Shown: in pieces, positions 34,815 through 50,189 of the stretch | Numbering within the stretch: the first letter of the stretch is position 1 | Layout of the letters: each line of letters begins with the position of its first letter | Source of the DNA: Petrolisthes cinctipes | Taxonomy: Eukaryota > Arthropoda > Malacostraca > Decapoda > Porcellanidae | Reading direction: 5' to 3' | DNA: 64,000 nt | Assembly: GCA_033782935.1 (NCBI GenBank) | Contig: JAWQEG010000710.1 | Coordinates: 1,302,001-1,366,000, forward strand | Notes under the pieces: generated by a model | The model's database searches: none | What the model was told of the DNA's origin: nothing | The model's input: the letters and a program-made list of their open reading frames with translations, nothing else | Made by a program: the position numbers and the translations under genes

Positions 34815-37260
34815 GGACTGAAAACATCAACAGTCATTTATGTGGTGGTTGGTGTGTGGGTGTCATTACAGTGCTAGGACTATAAATATTAACCATCATT
34901 AAAGGGGTGGTGGGTGAGTGGGTGTCATTACAGTGCTTGGACTGTAAATATCAATAGTTATTCATAGGGTGGTCAGTGTGTGGATGTCATTATAGTGCTT
35001 GGACTGTAAATATCAACAGTCAATCATAGGGTGGTGGGTGTGTGGGTGTCATTACAGTGGTTTGATTGTAATTATTAACAGTCATTATTAGGGTGGTGGG
35101 TGTCATTACAGTGCTTGGACTGTAAATATCAACAGTCATTCATTGGGTGGTGGTTGTGTGGGTGTCATTACAGTGCTTGGACTGTAAATATCAACCATAA
35201 TTCATTGGGTGGTGGGTGTGGTTGTGTCATTACAGTGCTTAGACTGTAAATATCAACAGTCAGTCATAGGGTGGTGGGTGTGTTGGTGTCATTACAGTGC
35301 TTGGACTGTAAATATCAACAGTCATTCATGGGGTGGTGGGTGTATGGGTGTCATTCCAGTGATTTGATTGTAAATATCAACAGTCATTCATAGGGTGGTG
35401 GGTATCATTAGAGTGCTTGGACTGTAAATATAAACAGTCATTTATGGGTTTGTGGGTGTGTGGGTGTCATTACAGTGCTTGGACTGTAAATATCAACTAT
35501 AATTCATGGGGTCGTAGGTGTTGGGGTGACATTACAGTGCTTTGACTGTAAATATCAACAGTCATTCATGGGGTGGTGGGTGTTATTACGGTGCTTGGAC
35601 TGTAAATATCAACAGTCATTCATAGGGTGATGAGTGTGTGGGTGTCATTACAGTGCTTGGACTGTAAATATCAACAGTCATTTATAGGGTGGTTGGTGTT
35701 TGGTGTCATTACATTGCTTGGACTGTAAATATCAACAGTCAATCATGGGGTGGTGGGTGTGTGGGTGTCATTACAGTGCTTGGACTGTAAATATCAACAG
35801 TCAATCATTGAGTGGTGGGTGTGTTGGTGTCATTACAGTGCTTGGAATGTAAATATCAACTGTCATTCATAGGGTGATAGGTGTGTGAGTGTTATTACAG
35901 AGCTTGGACTGTAAATATCAACAGTCATTCATGGAGTGGTGGGTGTATGGGTGTCATTACAGTGCTTGGACTGTAAATATCAACAGTCATTCTTGGGGTG
36001 ATGGTTGTGTGGGTGTTATTACAGTTCTTTGACTGTAAATATCAACAGTCATTCAGAGGGTGTTGGGCGTCATTAGAGTGCTTGGACTGAAAATATCAAC
36101 AGTCATTTATGGGGTTGTGGGTGTGTGGGTGTCATTACAGTGCTTGGACTGTAAATATCAACAGTCATTCTTGGGGTGATGGTTGTGTGGGTGTTATTAC
36201 AGTTCTTTGACTGTAAATATCAACAGTCATTCAGAGGGTGTTGGGTGTCATTAGAGTGCTTGGACTGTACATATTAACAGTCATTCATGGGGTGGTGGGT
36301 GTTTGGATGTCATTACAGTGCTTGGACTGAAAATATCAACAGTCATTTATGGGGTTGTGGGTGTGTGGGTGTCATTACAGTGCTTGGACTGTAAATATCA
36401 ACAGTCATTCATAGGGTGGTGGGTGTGTGAGTGTCATTACAGAGCTTGAACTGTAAATATCAACAGTCATTCATGGGGTGGTGGGTGTGTGGATGTCATT
36501 ATAGTGGTTGGACTGTAAATATCAACAGTCAATCATGGGGTGGTGGGTGTGTTGGTGTCATTACAGTGCTTGGACTGTAAATATCAACAGTCTTTCATGG
36601 GGTGTGTGGGTGTCATTACAGTGTTTTGATTGTAATTATCAACAGTCAATCATAGGGTGGTGGGTGTCATTACAGTGTTTGGACTGTAAATATTAACAGT
36701 CATTTATAGGGTGATGGGTGAGTGGGTGTCTTTACAGTGCTTGGACTGTAAATATCAAACATAATTTATGGGATGGTGTGTGTGGGGGTGTCATTACAGT
36801 GCTTGGACTGTAAATATCAACAGTCAATCATGGGGTGGTAGGTGTGTGGGTGTCATTACAGAGTTTTGATTGTAAATATCAACAGTCATTCATAGGGTGG
36901 TGGGTATCATTAGGGTGCTTGGACTGTAAATATCAACAGTCATTAATAAGTTGGTGAGTGTATGGGTGTCATTATAGTGCATGGACCGTAAATATCAACC
37001 ATATTTCATGGGGTTGTCGGTGTGTGGGTGTCATTACAGTGCTTTGTCTGTAAATATCAAGAGTCATTCATAGGGTAGTGGGTGTGAGGGTGTCATTACA
37101 GTGTTCGGACTGTAAATATCAACAGTCATTTATGGGGTGGTGGGTGTGTGGGTGGCATTATGGTGCTTGGACTGTAAATACCAACAGTCATTCATGGGGT
37201 GGTTGGTGTGTAGGTGTCATTACAGTGCTTGGACTGTAAATATCAAGTCATTAATGGGGT
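34815..37260. repeat. Satellite segmental duplication, copy 2
   Basis: Partner of 31190-33400, in the same orientation and about 230 bp longer because of unit gains. Parts of the pattern recur a third time at about 37370-38600. Confidence 0.75.
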
Positions 37261-40200
37261 GGTGGGTGTGTGTGTGTCATTATTGCTTGGACTGTAAATA
37301 TCAACAGTCATTCATGGGGGGGTGGGGGATGTCATTACAGTGCTTGGACTGTAAATATCAATAGTCAATCATAGGGTTGTGGGTGTGTGGGTGTCATTAC
37401 AGTGGTTTGATTGTAATTATCAACAGTCATTCATAGGGTGGTGAGTGTCATTACAGTGCTTGGACTGTAAATATCAACAGTCATTTATTGGGTGGTGGTT
37501 GTTTGGGTGTCATTACAGTGCTTGGACTGTAAATATCTACAGTCATTCATGGGGTGGTGGGTGTGGTTGTGTCATTACAGTGCTTAGACTGTAAATATCA
37601 ACAGTCAGTCATAGGGTGGTGGGTGTTTTGGTGTCATTACAGTGCTTGGACTGTAAATATCAACAGTCATTCATGGGGTGGTGGGTGTATGGGTGTCATT
37701 ACAGTGATTTGATTGTAAATATCAACAGTCATTCATAGGGTGGTGGGTATCATTAGAGTGCTTGGACTGTAAATATAAACAGTCATTTATGGGTTTGTGG
37801 GTGTGTGGGTGTCATTACAGTGCTTGGACTGTAAATATCAACTATAATTCATTTGGTCGTGGGTGTTGGGGTGTCATTACAGTGCTTTGACTGTAAATAT
37901 CAACAGTCAATTATAAGGTGATGAGTGTGTGGGTGTCATTACAGTGCTTGGACTGTAAATATCAACAGTCATTTATAGGATGGTTGGTGTTTGGTGTCAT
38001 TACATTGCTTGGACTGTAAATATCAAAAGTCATTTATAGGGTGGTTAGTGTTCGGTGTCATTACATTGCTTGGACTGTAAATATCAACAGTCATTCATAG
38101 GGTGGTGGGTGTGAGAGTGTCATTACAGAGCTTGGACTGTAAATATCAACAGTCATTCATGGGGTGGTGGGTGTGTGGATGTCATTATAGTGCTTGGACT
38201 GTAAATATCAACAGTCAATCATGGGGTGGTGGGTGTGTGGGTGTCATTACAGTGTTTGGACTGTAAATATCAACAGTCTTTCATGGGGTGGTGGGTGTGT
38301 GGGTGTCATTACAGTGTTTTGATTGTAATTATCAACAGTCAATCATAGGGTGGTGGGTGTCATTAGAGTGTTTGGACTGTAAATATCAATAGTCATTTAT
38401 AGGGTGGTGGGTGTGTGGATGTCTTTACAGTGCTTGGAATGTAAATATCAAACATAATTCATGGGATGGTGGGTGTGTGGGTGTCATTACAGTGCTTGGA
38501 CTGTAAATATCAACAGTCAATCATGGGGTAGTGGGTGTGTGGGTGTCATTACAGTGTTTTGATTGTAAAAATCAACAGTTATTCATAGGGTGGTGGGTAT
38601 CATTAGAATGCATGGACTGTAAATTTTAACAGTCATTCATTGGGTTGTGGGTGTGTGGGTGTCATTACAGTGCTTGGACTGTAAATATCAACAGTTAATC
38701 ATGAGGTAGTGTGTGTGTGGGTGACATTAGAGTGCTTGGACTATAAATATTAACAGTCAATCATAGTGTTGTGGGTGGCATTACAGTGATTGGACTGTAA
38801 ATATCAACAGTCATTCATAGGGTGATGTGTGTGTGGGTGTCATTACAGTGTTTGGACTGTAAATATCAACAGTCATTTATAGAGTGGTGGGTATTTGAGT
38901 GTCATTACATTGCTTAGACTGTAAATATTAACAGTCAATCATGAGGTAGTGGGTGTGTGGGTGTCATTAGAGTGCTTATACTTTAAATATCAACAGTCAT
39001 TCATAGATTGGTGGGTGTCATTTGAGTGCTTGGACTGTAAATATCAAGTCAATAATGGGGTGGTGGGTGTGTGTGTGTCATTATTGCTTGGACTGTAAAT
39101 ATCTACAGTCATTCATGGAGGGGGGGTGGCATTAGAGTGCTTGGACTGTAAATATCAACAGTCATTCATGAGGTGATAGGTGTGTGGGTGTCATGACTGT
39201 GAATATCAACAGTCATTTATGGGGTGGTGAGTGTGTGGGTATTATTACAGTGCTTTGACTGTAAATATCAACAGTCATTCAGAGGGTGGTGGGTGTCATT
39301 AGAGTTCTTGGACTGTATATATTAACAGTCATTTATGGGGTGTTGGGTGTGTGGATGTCATTACAATGCTTGGACTGAAAATATCAACAGTCATTTATGG
39401 GGTAGTGGGTGTGTGGGTGTCATTACAGTGCTTGGACTATAAATATCAACCATCATTTATGGGGTGGTGGGTGAGTGGGTTTTCATTACTTTGCTTGGAC
39501 TATAAATATCAACAGTCATTCATAGGGTGGTGGGTGTGTGAGTGTCATTACAGAGTTTGGACTGTAAATATTAACAGTCATTCATTGGGAGGTGGGTTTG
39601 TGGATGTCATTACAGTGCTTGGACTGTAAATATCAACAGTCAATCATAGGGTGGTGGGTGTGTGAGTGTCATTACAGTGCTTGGACTGTAAATATCAACA
39701 GTCATTCATGGGGTGGTAGGTGTGTCGGTTTCATTACAGTGTTTTCATTGTAATTATCAACAGTCATTCATGGGGTGGTTTGTGTGGGGGTGTCATTACT
39801 GTGCGTGGACTGTAAATATCAACAGTCAATCATCGGGTGGTGGGTGTGTGGGTGTCATTACAGTGCTTGGACTGTAAATATCAAGTTATTCATGGGGTGG
39901 TGGGTGTATGGGTGTCATTACAGTGATTTAATTGTAAATATCAACAGTCATTCATAGAGTGGTTGGTATCATTAGAGTGCTTGGACTGTAAATATCAACA
40001 GTCATTCATGGGGTTGTGGGTGTGTGGGTGTCATTACAGTGCTTGGACTGTAAATATCAACTATAATTCATGGGGTCGTGGGTGTTGGGGTGTCATTACA
40101 GTGCTTTTACTATAAATATCAACAGTCATTCATGGGGTGGTGGGTGGCATTACAGTGCTTAGACTGTATATATCAAGAGTCATTTATAGGGTGATAGGTG

Positions 40201-43200
40201 TGTAGGTGTCATTAGAGTGCTTGGACTTTAAATATCAACAGTCATTTATAGGGTGGTAGGTGTTTGGGTGTCATTACATTGCTTGGACTGTAAATATCAA
40301 CAGTCAATCATAGGGTGGTGGGTGTGTGGGTGTCATTACAGTACTTGGACTGTAAATATCAATAGTCATTCATAGGGTGGTGGGTGTGTGTGTTATTACA
40401 GAGCTTGGACTGTAAATATCAACAGTCATTCATGGAGTGGTGGGTGTGTGGGTGTCATTACAGTGCTTGGACTGTAAATATGAACAGTCATTTATAGGGT
40501 GATGGTTGTGTGAGTGTTATTACAGTGCTTTGACTGTAAATATCAACAGTCATTTAGAGGGTGGTGGGTGTCATTAGAGTGCTTGGACTGTAAATATTAA
40601 CAGTCATTCATGGGGTGGTGGGTATGTGGATGTCATTACAGTGCTTGGACTGAAAATATCAACAGTCATTTATGGGGTGGTGGGTGTGTGGGTGTCATTA
40701 CAGTGCTTGAACTATAATTATCAACCGTCATTTATGGGGTGGTGGGTGTGTGGGATTCATTACAGTGCTTGAACTGTAAATATCAATAGTCATTCATGGG
40801 GTGGTGGGTGTGTGGGTGTCATTACAGTTTTTTTATTGTAATTATCAACAGTCATTTATAGGGTGGTGGGTGTCATTACAGTGCTTGGACTGTAATTATC
40901 AACAGTCATTCATATGGTAGTGGTTGTGTGGGTGTCTTTACATTGATTGGACTGTAAATATCAAACATAATTCATGGGATGGTGGGTGTGGGGGTTTTAT
41001 TACATTGCTTGGACTGTAAATATCAACAGTCAATCATGAGGTGGTGGGTGTGTGGGTGTCATTACAGTGTTTTGATTGTAAATATCAACAGTCATTTAAA
41101 GGGTGGTGGGTATCATTAGAGTGCTTGGACTGTAAATATCTACAGTCATTCATGGGGTTGTCGGTGTGTGGGTGTCATTACAGTGCTTGGACGATTTTAT
41201 ATCAACTTGAATTCATGGGGTCATTAGTGTTGAGGTGTCATTACAGTGCTTGGACTGTAAATATCAACTGTCATTTATGGGGTGGTGGGTGTGTGGGTGT
41301 CATTACAGTGATTGGACTATAAATATTAACAGTCATTCGTAAGGTGATGGGTGTGTGGGTGTCATTATAATGCTTGGACTGTAAATATCAACAGTCATTC
41401 ATGGGTTGGTGGGTGTGGGGTTGTCATTACAGTGCTTGGACTGTAAATATCAAGTCATTCATGGGGTGGTGGGTGTCATTAGTGCTTTGACTGTAAATAT
41501 CAACAGTCATTCATGGGGTGGTGGGTGGCAATACAATGCTTGGACTGTAAATATCAACAGTCATTCATAGGGTAATGGGTGTGTGGGTGTCATTACAGTG
41601 CTTGGACTGTAAATATCAACAGTCATTTATAGGGTGGTGGGTGTTTGGGAGTCATTACATTGCTCAGACAGTAAATATCAACAGTCAATCATGGGGTGGT
41701 TGTTGTGTGGGTATCATTACAGTGCTTGGACTGTAAATATCAACAGTCATTCATAGTGTGGTAGGTGTGAGAGTGTCATTACAGAGCTTGGACTGTAAAT
41801 ATCAACAGTCATTTATGGGGTGGTGGGTGTGGATGTTATTAGAGTGCTTGGACTGTAAATATCAACAGTCAATCATGGGGTGGTGGGTGTGTGGGTGTCA
41901 TTACAGTGTTTGGACTGTAAATATCAACAGTCATTAGTATGGGGGTGGGTGTTTGGGTGTCATTACAGTGGTTTGATTGTAATTATCAACAGTCATTCAT
42001 AGGGTGGTGGGTGTCATTAGAGTGCTTGGACTGTAAATATCAACAGTCATTCATCGGATGGTGGTTGTGTGAGTGTTATTACAGTGCTTGGACTGTAAAT
42101 ATCAAACATAATTCATGGGGTGGTGGGTGTGGGGTTGTCATTACAGTGCTTGGAATGTAGATATCAACATTCAATCATAGGGTGCTGGGTGTGTGGGTGT
42201 CATTAGACTGCTTGGACTGTAAATATCAACAGTCTTTCATGGGGTGGTGGGTGTATGGGTGTCATTACAGTATTTTAATTGTAAATATCAACAGTCATTC
42301 ATAGGGTGGTGGGTATTATTAGAGTGCTTGGACTGTAAATATCAATAGTCATTCATGGGGTTGTGGGTGTGTGGGTGTCATTACAGTGCTTGGACTGTAA
42401 ATATCAACTATAATTCATGGGATAGTGGGTGTTGGGGTGTCATTACAGTGCTTTGACTGTAAATATCCACAGTAATTTATGTGGTGGTGGGTGTGAGGGT
42501 GTCATTACAGTGCTTGGACTGTAAATATCAACAGTCATTCAAGAGGTGATGGGTGTGTTGGTGTCATTATAGTGTTTGGACTGTAAATATCAACAGTCAT
42601 TTATGTGGTGGTGGGTTTGTGGGTGTCATTGCAGTGCTTGGACTGTAAATATCAAGTCATTCATGAGGTGGTGGGTGTGTGTGTGTCATTATTGCTTTGA
42701 CTGTAAATATCAACAGTCATTCATGGGGTGGTGGGTGTCATTACAGTTCTAGGACTGTAAATATCAACAGCCATTCATAGGGTGATGGGTGTGTGGGTGT
42801 CATTACAGTACTTGGACTGTAAATATCAACAGTCATTTATAGGGTGGTGGGTGTTTTGGTGTCATTACATTGCTTGGACTCTAAATATCAACAGTCAATC
42901 ATGGGGTGGTAGGTGTGTGGGTGTCATTACAGTGATTGGACTGTAAATATTAACAGTCATTCATAGGGTGGTATTTGTGTGAGTGTCATTACAGTTCTTT
43001 GACTGTAAATATCAATAGTCATTCATAGGGTAGTGGGTATCATTAGAGTGCTTGGACTGTAAATATCAACAGTCATTCATGGGGTTGTGGGTGTGTGGGT
43101 GTCATTACAGTGCTAGGACTGTAAATATCAACAATAATTCATGGGGTCGTGGGTGTTGGGGTGTCATTACAGTGCTTTGACTTTAAATATCAACAGTCAT

Positions 43201-43875
43201 TTATCGGGTGGTGGGTGGCATTACAGTGCTTGGACTGTAAATATCAACAGTCATTCATAGGGTGATGGGTGTGTGGGTGTCATTACAGTGCTTAGACTGT
43301 AAATATCAACAGTCATTTATGGGGCGTTGGGTGTGTTGGTGTCATTACAGTGCTTGGACTGTAAATATCAACAGTCATTTATGGGGTGGTGGGTGTGTGG
43401 GTGTCATTACTGTGCTTTGACATTAAATATCAAGAGTCATTTATGGGGTGGTGGGTGTGTGTGTCATTATAGTGCTTGGACGGTAAATATCAACAGTCAT
43501 TCATGGGGTGATGGGTGTCATTAGAGTGCTTGGACTATAAATATCAACAGTTATTTATGAGGTGGTGGGTGTGTGGGTCTCAAGACAGTGCTTGGACTGA
43601 AAATATCAAAAGTCATTCATGGGGTGGTGGGTGTGTGGGTGTCATTATAGTGTTTTGATTGTAAATACCAACAGTTATTCATAGGGTGGTGGGTGTCATT
43701 AGAGTGCTTGGACTATAAATATCAACAGTTATTTATGGGGTGGTGGGTTTGTGGGTGTCATGACAGTGCTTGGACTGTAAATATCAACAGTCATTCATGG
43801 GGTAGTGATTGTGTGGGTGTCATTACAGTGCTTTGACTGTAATTATCAACAGTCATTTATGGGATGATGGGTGTG

Positions 43876-46800
43876 GGTGTCATTACAATGTTTTGACTGT
43901 AAATATCAACAGTCATTCATAGGGTGGTGCTTGTCATTAAAGTGCTTGGACTGTAAATATCAACAGTTATTTATGGGGTGGTGGGTTTGTGGGTGTCATG
44001 ACAGTGCTTGGACTGTAAATATCAATAATAATTTATAGGGTGAAAGGTGTGTTGGTGTCATTACAGTGTTTTGACTGTAAATATCAACAGTCATTTATGG
44101 GGCGGTGAGTATGGGGGTGTCATTACAGTTCTTGGACTGTAAATATCAACCATCATTCATTGGGTGGTGGGTGTGTGGGTGTCATTACAGTGCTTGTACT
44201 GTAAATATTAACAGTTATTCATGGGGTTGTGGGTGTGTGGATGTCATTACAGTGCTTGGACTGTAAATATCAATAATAATTTATAGGGTAAGAGGTGTGT
44301 TGGTGTCATTACAGTGTTTTGACTGTAAATATCAACAGTCATTTATGGGGCGGTGAGTGTGGGGGTGTCATTACAGTTCTTGGACTGTAAATATCAACAG
44401 TCATTTATGGGGAGGTGAGTGTGGGGGTGTCATTACAGTTCTTGGACTGTAAATATCAACCATCATTCATTGGGTGGCGGGTGTGTGGGTGTCATTACAG
44501 TGCTTTGACTGTAAATATCAACAGTCATTTATGGGGTTGTGGGTGTGTGTGTCATTACAGTGTTTTGACTGTAAATATCAACAGTCATTCATGGGGTGGT
44601 GGGTGTGTTGGCGTCATTACAGTGTTTTGATTGTAAATATCAACAGTAATTCATAGGGTGGTGGGTGTCATTAGAGTGCTTGGACTGTAAATATCAACAG
44701 TCATTCATGGGGTGGTGGGTGAGTTGGTGTCATTACAGTGCTTGGACTATAAATATCAACCATAATTAATTGGGTGGTGGGTGTGGGGGTGTCATTACAA
44801 TGTTTGGACTGTAAATATCAGCAGATAATCATTGGGTGGTGGGTGTGTGGGTGTCATTACAGTGCTTCGACTGTAAATATCAACAGTTATATATGGGGTG
44901 GTGGGTGTATGGGTGTCATTACAGTGTTTTCATTGTAAATATCAACAGTCATTCATAGGGTGGTGAGTATCATTAGAGTGCTTGGACTGTAAATATCAAC
45001 AATCATTTATAGGGTTGTGGCTGTGTGGGTGTCATTACAGTGCTTGGACTGTAAATATCAACAATAATTCATGGGGTCGTAGGTGTTAGGGTGTTATTAC
45101 AGTGCTTTGATTGTAAATATCAACAGTCATTTATGGGGTGGTGGGTGTGTGGGTGTCATTACATAGCTAGGACTGTAAATATCAACAGTAATTCATGGGT
45201 TGGTGGGTGCGTGGGTGTCATTACAGTGCTTTGACTGTAAATATTAACAGTCATTTCTGGGGTGGTGGGTGTGGGTGTCAATACAGTGTTTTGACTTTGA
45301 ATATCAACAGTCATTCATAGGGTGGTGGGTTTCATTAGAGTGCTTGGACTGTAAATATCAACAGTTATTTATGGGGTGGTGGGTTTGTAGGTGTCATGAC
45401 TGTGCTTGAACTGTAAATATCAACAGTCATTCATGGGGTGGTGGGTGTTTTGGTGTCATTACAGTTCTTAGACTGTAAATATCAACAGACAATCATTGAT
45501 TGGTGGGTTTGTGGGTGTCATTACAGTGTTTGGACTGTAAATATCAATAGTAATTCATGGGGTGGTAGGGGTGGGTGTCATTACAGTGTTTTGACTGCAA
45601 ATATCAACAGTCATTCATGGGGTGGTGAGTAGTGGGTGTCATTGCACTTCTTGGACTGTAAATATTGACAGTCATTCATGGGGATGGTGGGTGTGTGGGT
45701 GTCATTACAGTTATTGGACTGTAAATATCAACCTCATTCATTGGGTGGTGGGTGTTTTGGTGTCATTACAGTGCTTAGACTGTAAATATCAACAGACAAT
45801 CATTGATTGGTGGGTTTGTGGGTGTTATTACAATGCTTGGACTGTAAATATCAATAGTAATTCATGGGGTGGTAGGGGTGGGTGTCATTACAGTGCTTGG
45901 ACTGAAAATATCAACAGTCATTGATGGGGTGGTGGGTGTGTGGGCATCATTACAGTCTTTTGATTGTAAATATCAACAGTAATTCATAGGGTGGTGGGTG
46001 TCATTAGAGTGCTTAGACTGTAAATATCAACAGTCATTCATGGGGTGGTGGGTGTGTTGGTGTCATTACAGTGCTTGGACTGTAAATATCAACTGTCATT
46101 TATGGGGTGGTGGGTGTGAGGGTGTCATTACACTGCTTCGACTGTAAATATCAACAGTCATTTATGGGGTGGTGGGTGTGTGTGTCATTATAGTGCTTGG
46201 ACTGTAAATATCAACAGTCAATCATGGGGTGGTGGTTGTGTGGGTTTCATTACAGTGCTTTGAATGTAAATATAAACAGTCATTCATATGGTGGTGGGTG
46301 TGTGGGTGTCATTACAGTGCTTTGACTGTAAATATCAACAGTCATTCAGAGGATGGTGGGTGTCATTAGAGTTCTAGGACTATAAATATCAATAGTTATT
46401 TATGAGGTGGTGGGTGAGTGGGTGTCATGACTTTGCTTGGACTGTATATATCAACAGTCATTAATGGGGTGGTGGGTGTGTAGGTGACATTACAGTGCTT
46501 GGACTGTAAATATCAACAGTCAATCATGGGGTAGTTGGTGTGTGGGTGACATTACTGTGCTTGGAGTGTAAATATCAACAGTCATTCATGAGGTGGTGGG
46601 TATGTGGGTGTCATTACTTTGTTTTGATTGTAAATATCAACAGTCATTCATAGGGTGGTGGGTGTCATTACAGTGCTTGGACTGTAAATATCAACAGTCA
46701 TTCATAGGGTGATAGTTGTGTGGGTGTCATAACAGTGCTTGGACTGTAAATATCAACCATAATTCATGGGGTGGTGGGTGTGGGGGTGTCATTACAGTGC

Positions 46801-48640
46801 TTTGACTGTAAATATCAACAGTCATTCATGGGGTGGTAGGTGTGTGTTTGCCATTATAGTGACTGGACTGTAAATATCAACAGTCATTCATTGGGTCGTA
46901 GGTGTGTGGGTGCCATTACATTGCTTGAACTGTAACTATCAAGTCATTCATGGGGTGGTGTGTGTGTTATTAGTGCTTGGACTGTAAATATCAACAGTCA
47001 ACCATGGGGTGGTGGATGTCAATACAGTGCTTGGACTGTAAATATCAACAGTCATTTATGGGGTGGTGGGTGTGTGGGTGTCATTACAGTGGTTGGACTG
47101 TAAATATTATCAGTCATTCATAGGGTGGTGGGTGTGTGAGTGTCATCACAGAGCTTGGACTGTAAATATCAATAGTCATTCATGGGGTGGTGGGTGTGTG
47201 GATGTTATAACAGTGCTTTGACAGTAAATATCAACAGTCATTCAGAGGGTGGTTAGTGTCATTAGAGTGCTTGGACTGTAAATATCAACAGTTATTTATG
47301 GGGTGGTGGGTGTGTGGGTGTCATGACAGTGCTTAGACTGTAAATATTAACAGCTATTTATATATTGGTGAGTGTGTGGATGTCATTACAGTGCTTGGAC
47401 TAAAAAAAATATCAACGGTAATTTATTGGGTTGTGGGTGTGTGGGTGTCATTACAGTGCTTGGACTGAAAATATCAAGAGTCATTTATGAGGTGGTGGGT
47501 GTGTGGGGGTCATTACAGTGCTCAAACTGTAAATATCAACAGTCATTCGTAAGGTGGTGGGTGTGTGAGTGTCCCTACAGAGCTTGGACTGTAAATATTA
47601 ATAGTCATTCATGGGGTGGTGGGTGTGTGAATGTCATTACAGTGCTTGGACTGTAAATATCAATAGCTAATCATGGGGTGGTGGGTGTGTGAGTGTCATT
47701 ACAGTGCTTGGACTGTAAATATCAACAGTCATTTATGGGGTGGTGGTTGTGTGGGTGTTATTAAAGTGCTTGGACTGTAAATATCAACCATAATTCATGG
47801 AGGGGTGGGTGTGGGGGAGTCATTACAGTGCTTGGACTGTAAATATCAACAGTCAATAGTGAGGTGGTGGGTGTGTGGGTGTCATTACAGTGCTTGGACT
47901 GTAAATATGAACAGTCATTCATGGGATGGTGGGTGTCAGAAAAGTGCTTGGACTGTAAATATCAACCATCATTCAGGGAGTGGTGGGTGTATGGGTGTTA
48001 TTACAGTGCTTGGACTGTAAAAATTTATGGGATGGTGGGTGTGGGGGTGTCATTACATTGCTTTAACTGTAAATATCAACAGTCATTCATGGGGTGGTGG
48101 GTATGAGGGTGTCATTACAGTGCTTGTACTGTAAATATCAACAGTCATTCATGGGGTGGTATGTGTTTGGGTGTCATTATAGTGCTTGGACTGTAAATCT
48201 CAACAGTCAATCATAGGGTGGTGGGTGTGTGGATGTCATTACAGTACTTGGAGTGTAAATATCAACAGTCATTCAAGGGGTGGTGGGTGTGTGGGTGTCA
48301 TTATAGTGCTTGGTCTGTAAATATAAACCATAATTTATGGGGTGGTGGGTGTGTGGGTGTCATTACAGTGCTAAGACTGTAAATATTAACAGTCATTCAT
48401 GGGGTGGTGGGTGTGTGGATGTCATTACAGTGCTTGGACTGAAAATATACACAGTCATTTATGGGGTTGTTGGTGTGTTGTTGTCATTACAATGCTTGGA
48501 CTATAAATATCATCCATCATTAATGGGCTGCTGGGAGTGAGGGTGTCCTTACAGTGATTGTACTGTAAATATCAACAGTCATTCATAGGGTTGTGGGTGT
48601 GTGAGTGTTATTACAGAGCTTGGACTGTAAATATCAATAG
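43876..48640. repeat. Satellite large duplication (6.0-6.4 kb spacing), copy 1
   Basis: Matches about 50190-54670 in order and orientation. Offsets are 6315 near 43929/50244, 6377 near 44415/50792, 6314 near 45381/51695 and 6007 from 46284/52291 onward, so whole units were gained or lost between copies. Unusual units, such as the run TAAAAAAAATATCAACGG near 47402, are shared with the second copy near 53408. Confidence 0.82.
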
Positions 48641-50100
48641 TCATTCATTGGGTCGTAGGTGTGTGGGTGCCATTACATTGTTTGAACTGTAACTATCAAG
48701 TCATTCATGGGGTGGTGTGTGTGTTATTAGTGCTTGGACTGTAAATATCAACAGTCAACCATGGGGTGGTGGATGTCAATACAGTACTTGGACTGTAAAT
48801 ATCAACAGTCATTCATGGGGTGGTGGGTGTGTGGGTGTCATTACAGTGGTTGGAGTGTAAATATTATCAGTCATTCATAGGGTGGTGGGTGTGTGAGTGT
48901 CATCACAGAGCTTGGACTGTAAATATCAATAGTCATTCATGGGGTGGTGGGTGTGTGGATGTTATTACAGTGCTTTGACTGTAAATATCAACAGTCATTT
49001 AGAGGGTGGTTAGTGTCATTAGAGTGATTGGACTGTAAATATCAACAGTTATTTATGGGGTGGTGGGTGTGTGGGTGTCATGACAGTGCTTGGACTGTAA
49101 ATATCAACAGTTATTTATATATTGGTGAGTGTGTGGATGTCATTACAGTGCTTGGACAAAAAAATATCAACGGTAATTTATTGGGTTGAGGGTGTGTGGG
49201 TGTCATTACAGTGCCTGGACTGAAAATATCAAGAGTCATTTATGAGGTGGTGGGTGTGTGAGGGTCATTACAGTGCTCAAACTGTAAATATCAACAGTCA
49301 TTCGTAAGGTGGTGGGTGTGTGAGTGTCCTTACAGAGCTTGGACTGTAAATATTAATAGTCATTCATGGGGTGGTGGGTGTGTGAATGTCATTACAGTGC
49401 TTGGACTGTAAATATCAATAGCTAATCATGGGGTGGTGGGTGTGTGGGTGTCATTACAGTGCTTGGACTGTAAATATCAATAGCTAATCATGGGGTGGTG
49501 GGTGTGTGGGTGTCATTACATTGCTTTAACTGTAAATATCAACAGTCATTCATGGGGTGGTGGGTATGAGGGTGTCATTACAGTGCTTGTACTGTAAATA
49601 TCAACAGTCATTCATGGGGTGGTATGTGTTTGGGTGTCATTATAGTGCTTGGACTGTAAATCTCAACAGTCAATCATAGGGTGGTGGGTGTGTGGATGTC
49701 ATTACAGTACTTGGAGTGTAAATATCAACAGTCATTCAAGGGGTGGTGGGTGTGTGGGTGTCATTATAGTGCTTGGTCTGTAAATATAAACCATAATTTA
49801 TGGGGTGGTGGGTGTGTGGGTGTCATTACAGTGCTAAGACTGTAAATATTAACAGTCATTCATGGGGTGGTGGGTGTGTGGATGTCATTACAGTGCTTGG
49901 ACTGAAAATATACACAGTCATTTATGGGGTTGTGGGTGTGTTGTTGTCATTACAATGCTTGGACTATAAATATCATCCATCATTAATGGGGTGCTGGGAG
50001 TGAGGGTGTCATTACAGTGATTGTACTGTAAATATCAACAGTCATTCATAGGGTTGTGGGTGTGTGAGTGTTATTACAGAACTAGGACTGTAAATATCAA
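48641..50100. repeat. Third, shorter copy of the 46.9-48.6 kb satellite segment
   Basis: Repeats the segment at about 46890-48640 (GGGTCGTA at 46893, 48650 and 52900). The offset falls from 1757 to 1463 between the start and 49800, so this copy lacks about 294 bp, close to five units. With 52890-54670 the segment is present three times. Confidence 0.8.
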
Positions 50101-50189
50101 CAGTCATTAAAGGGGTGGTGGGTGTGTGGGTGTCATTACAGTGCTTGGACTGTCAATATCAAAAGTCATTCTTGGGAGGGTGGGTGTGT

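Larger units (their letters stand above)
28844..43875. repeat. 62-bp satellite array, block 4a
   Basis: Uninterrupted satellite. Units vary by substitution, by the 8-bp deletion, and by loss of 2 bp in the dyad spacer (TATCAAGTCATT against TATCAACAGTCATT). It contains the 3.6-3.9 kb duplication pair at about 31190-33400 and 34815-37260. One unit near 41190 has a scrambled dyad (GGACGATTTTATATCAAC), and a deletion near 39190 joins two units. No gene or other element is visible. Confidence 0.96.
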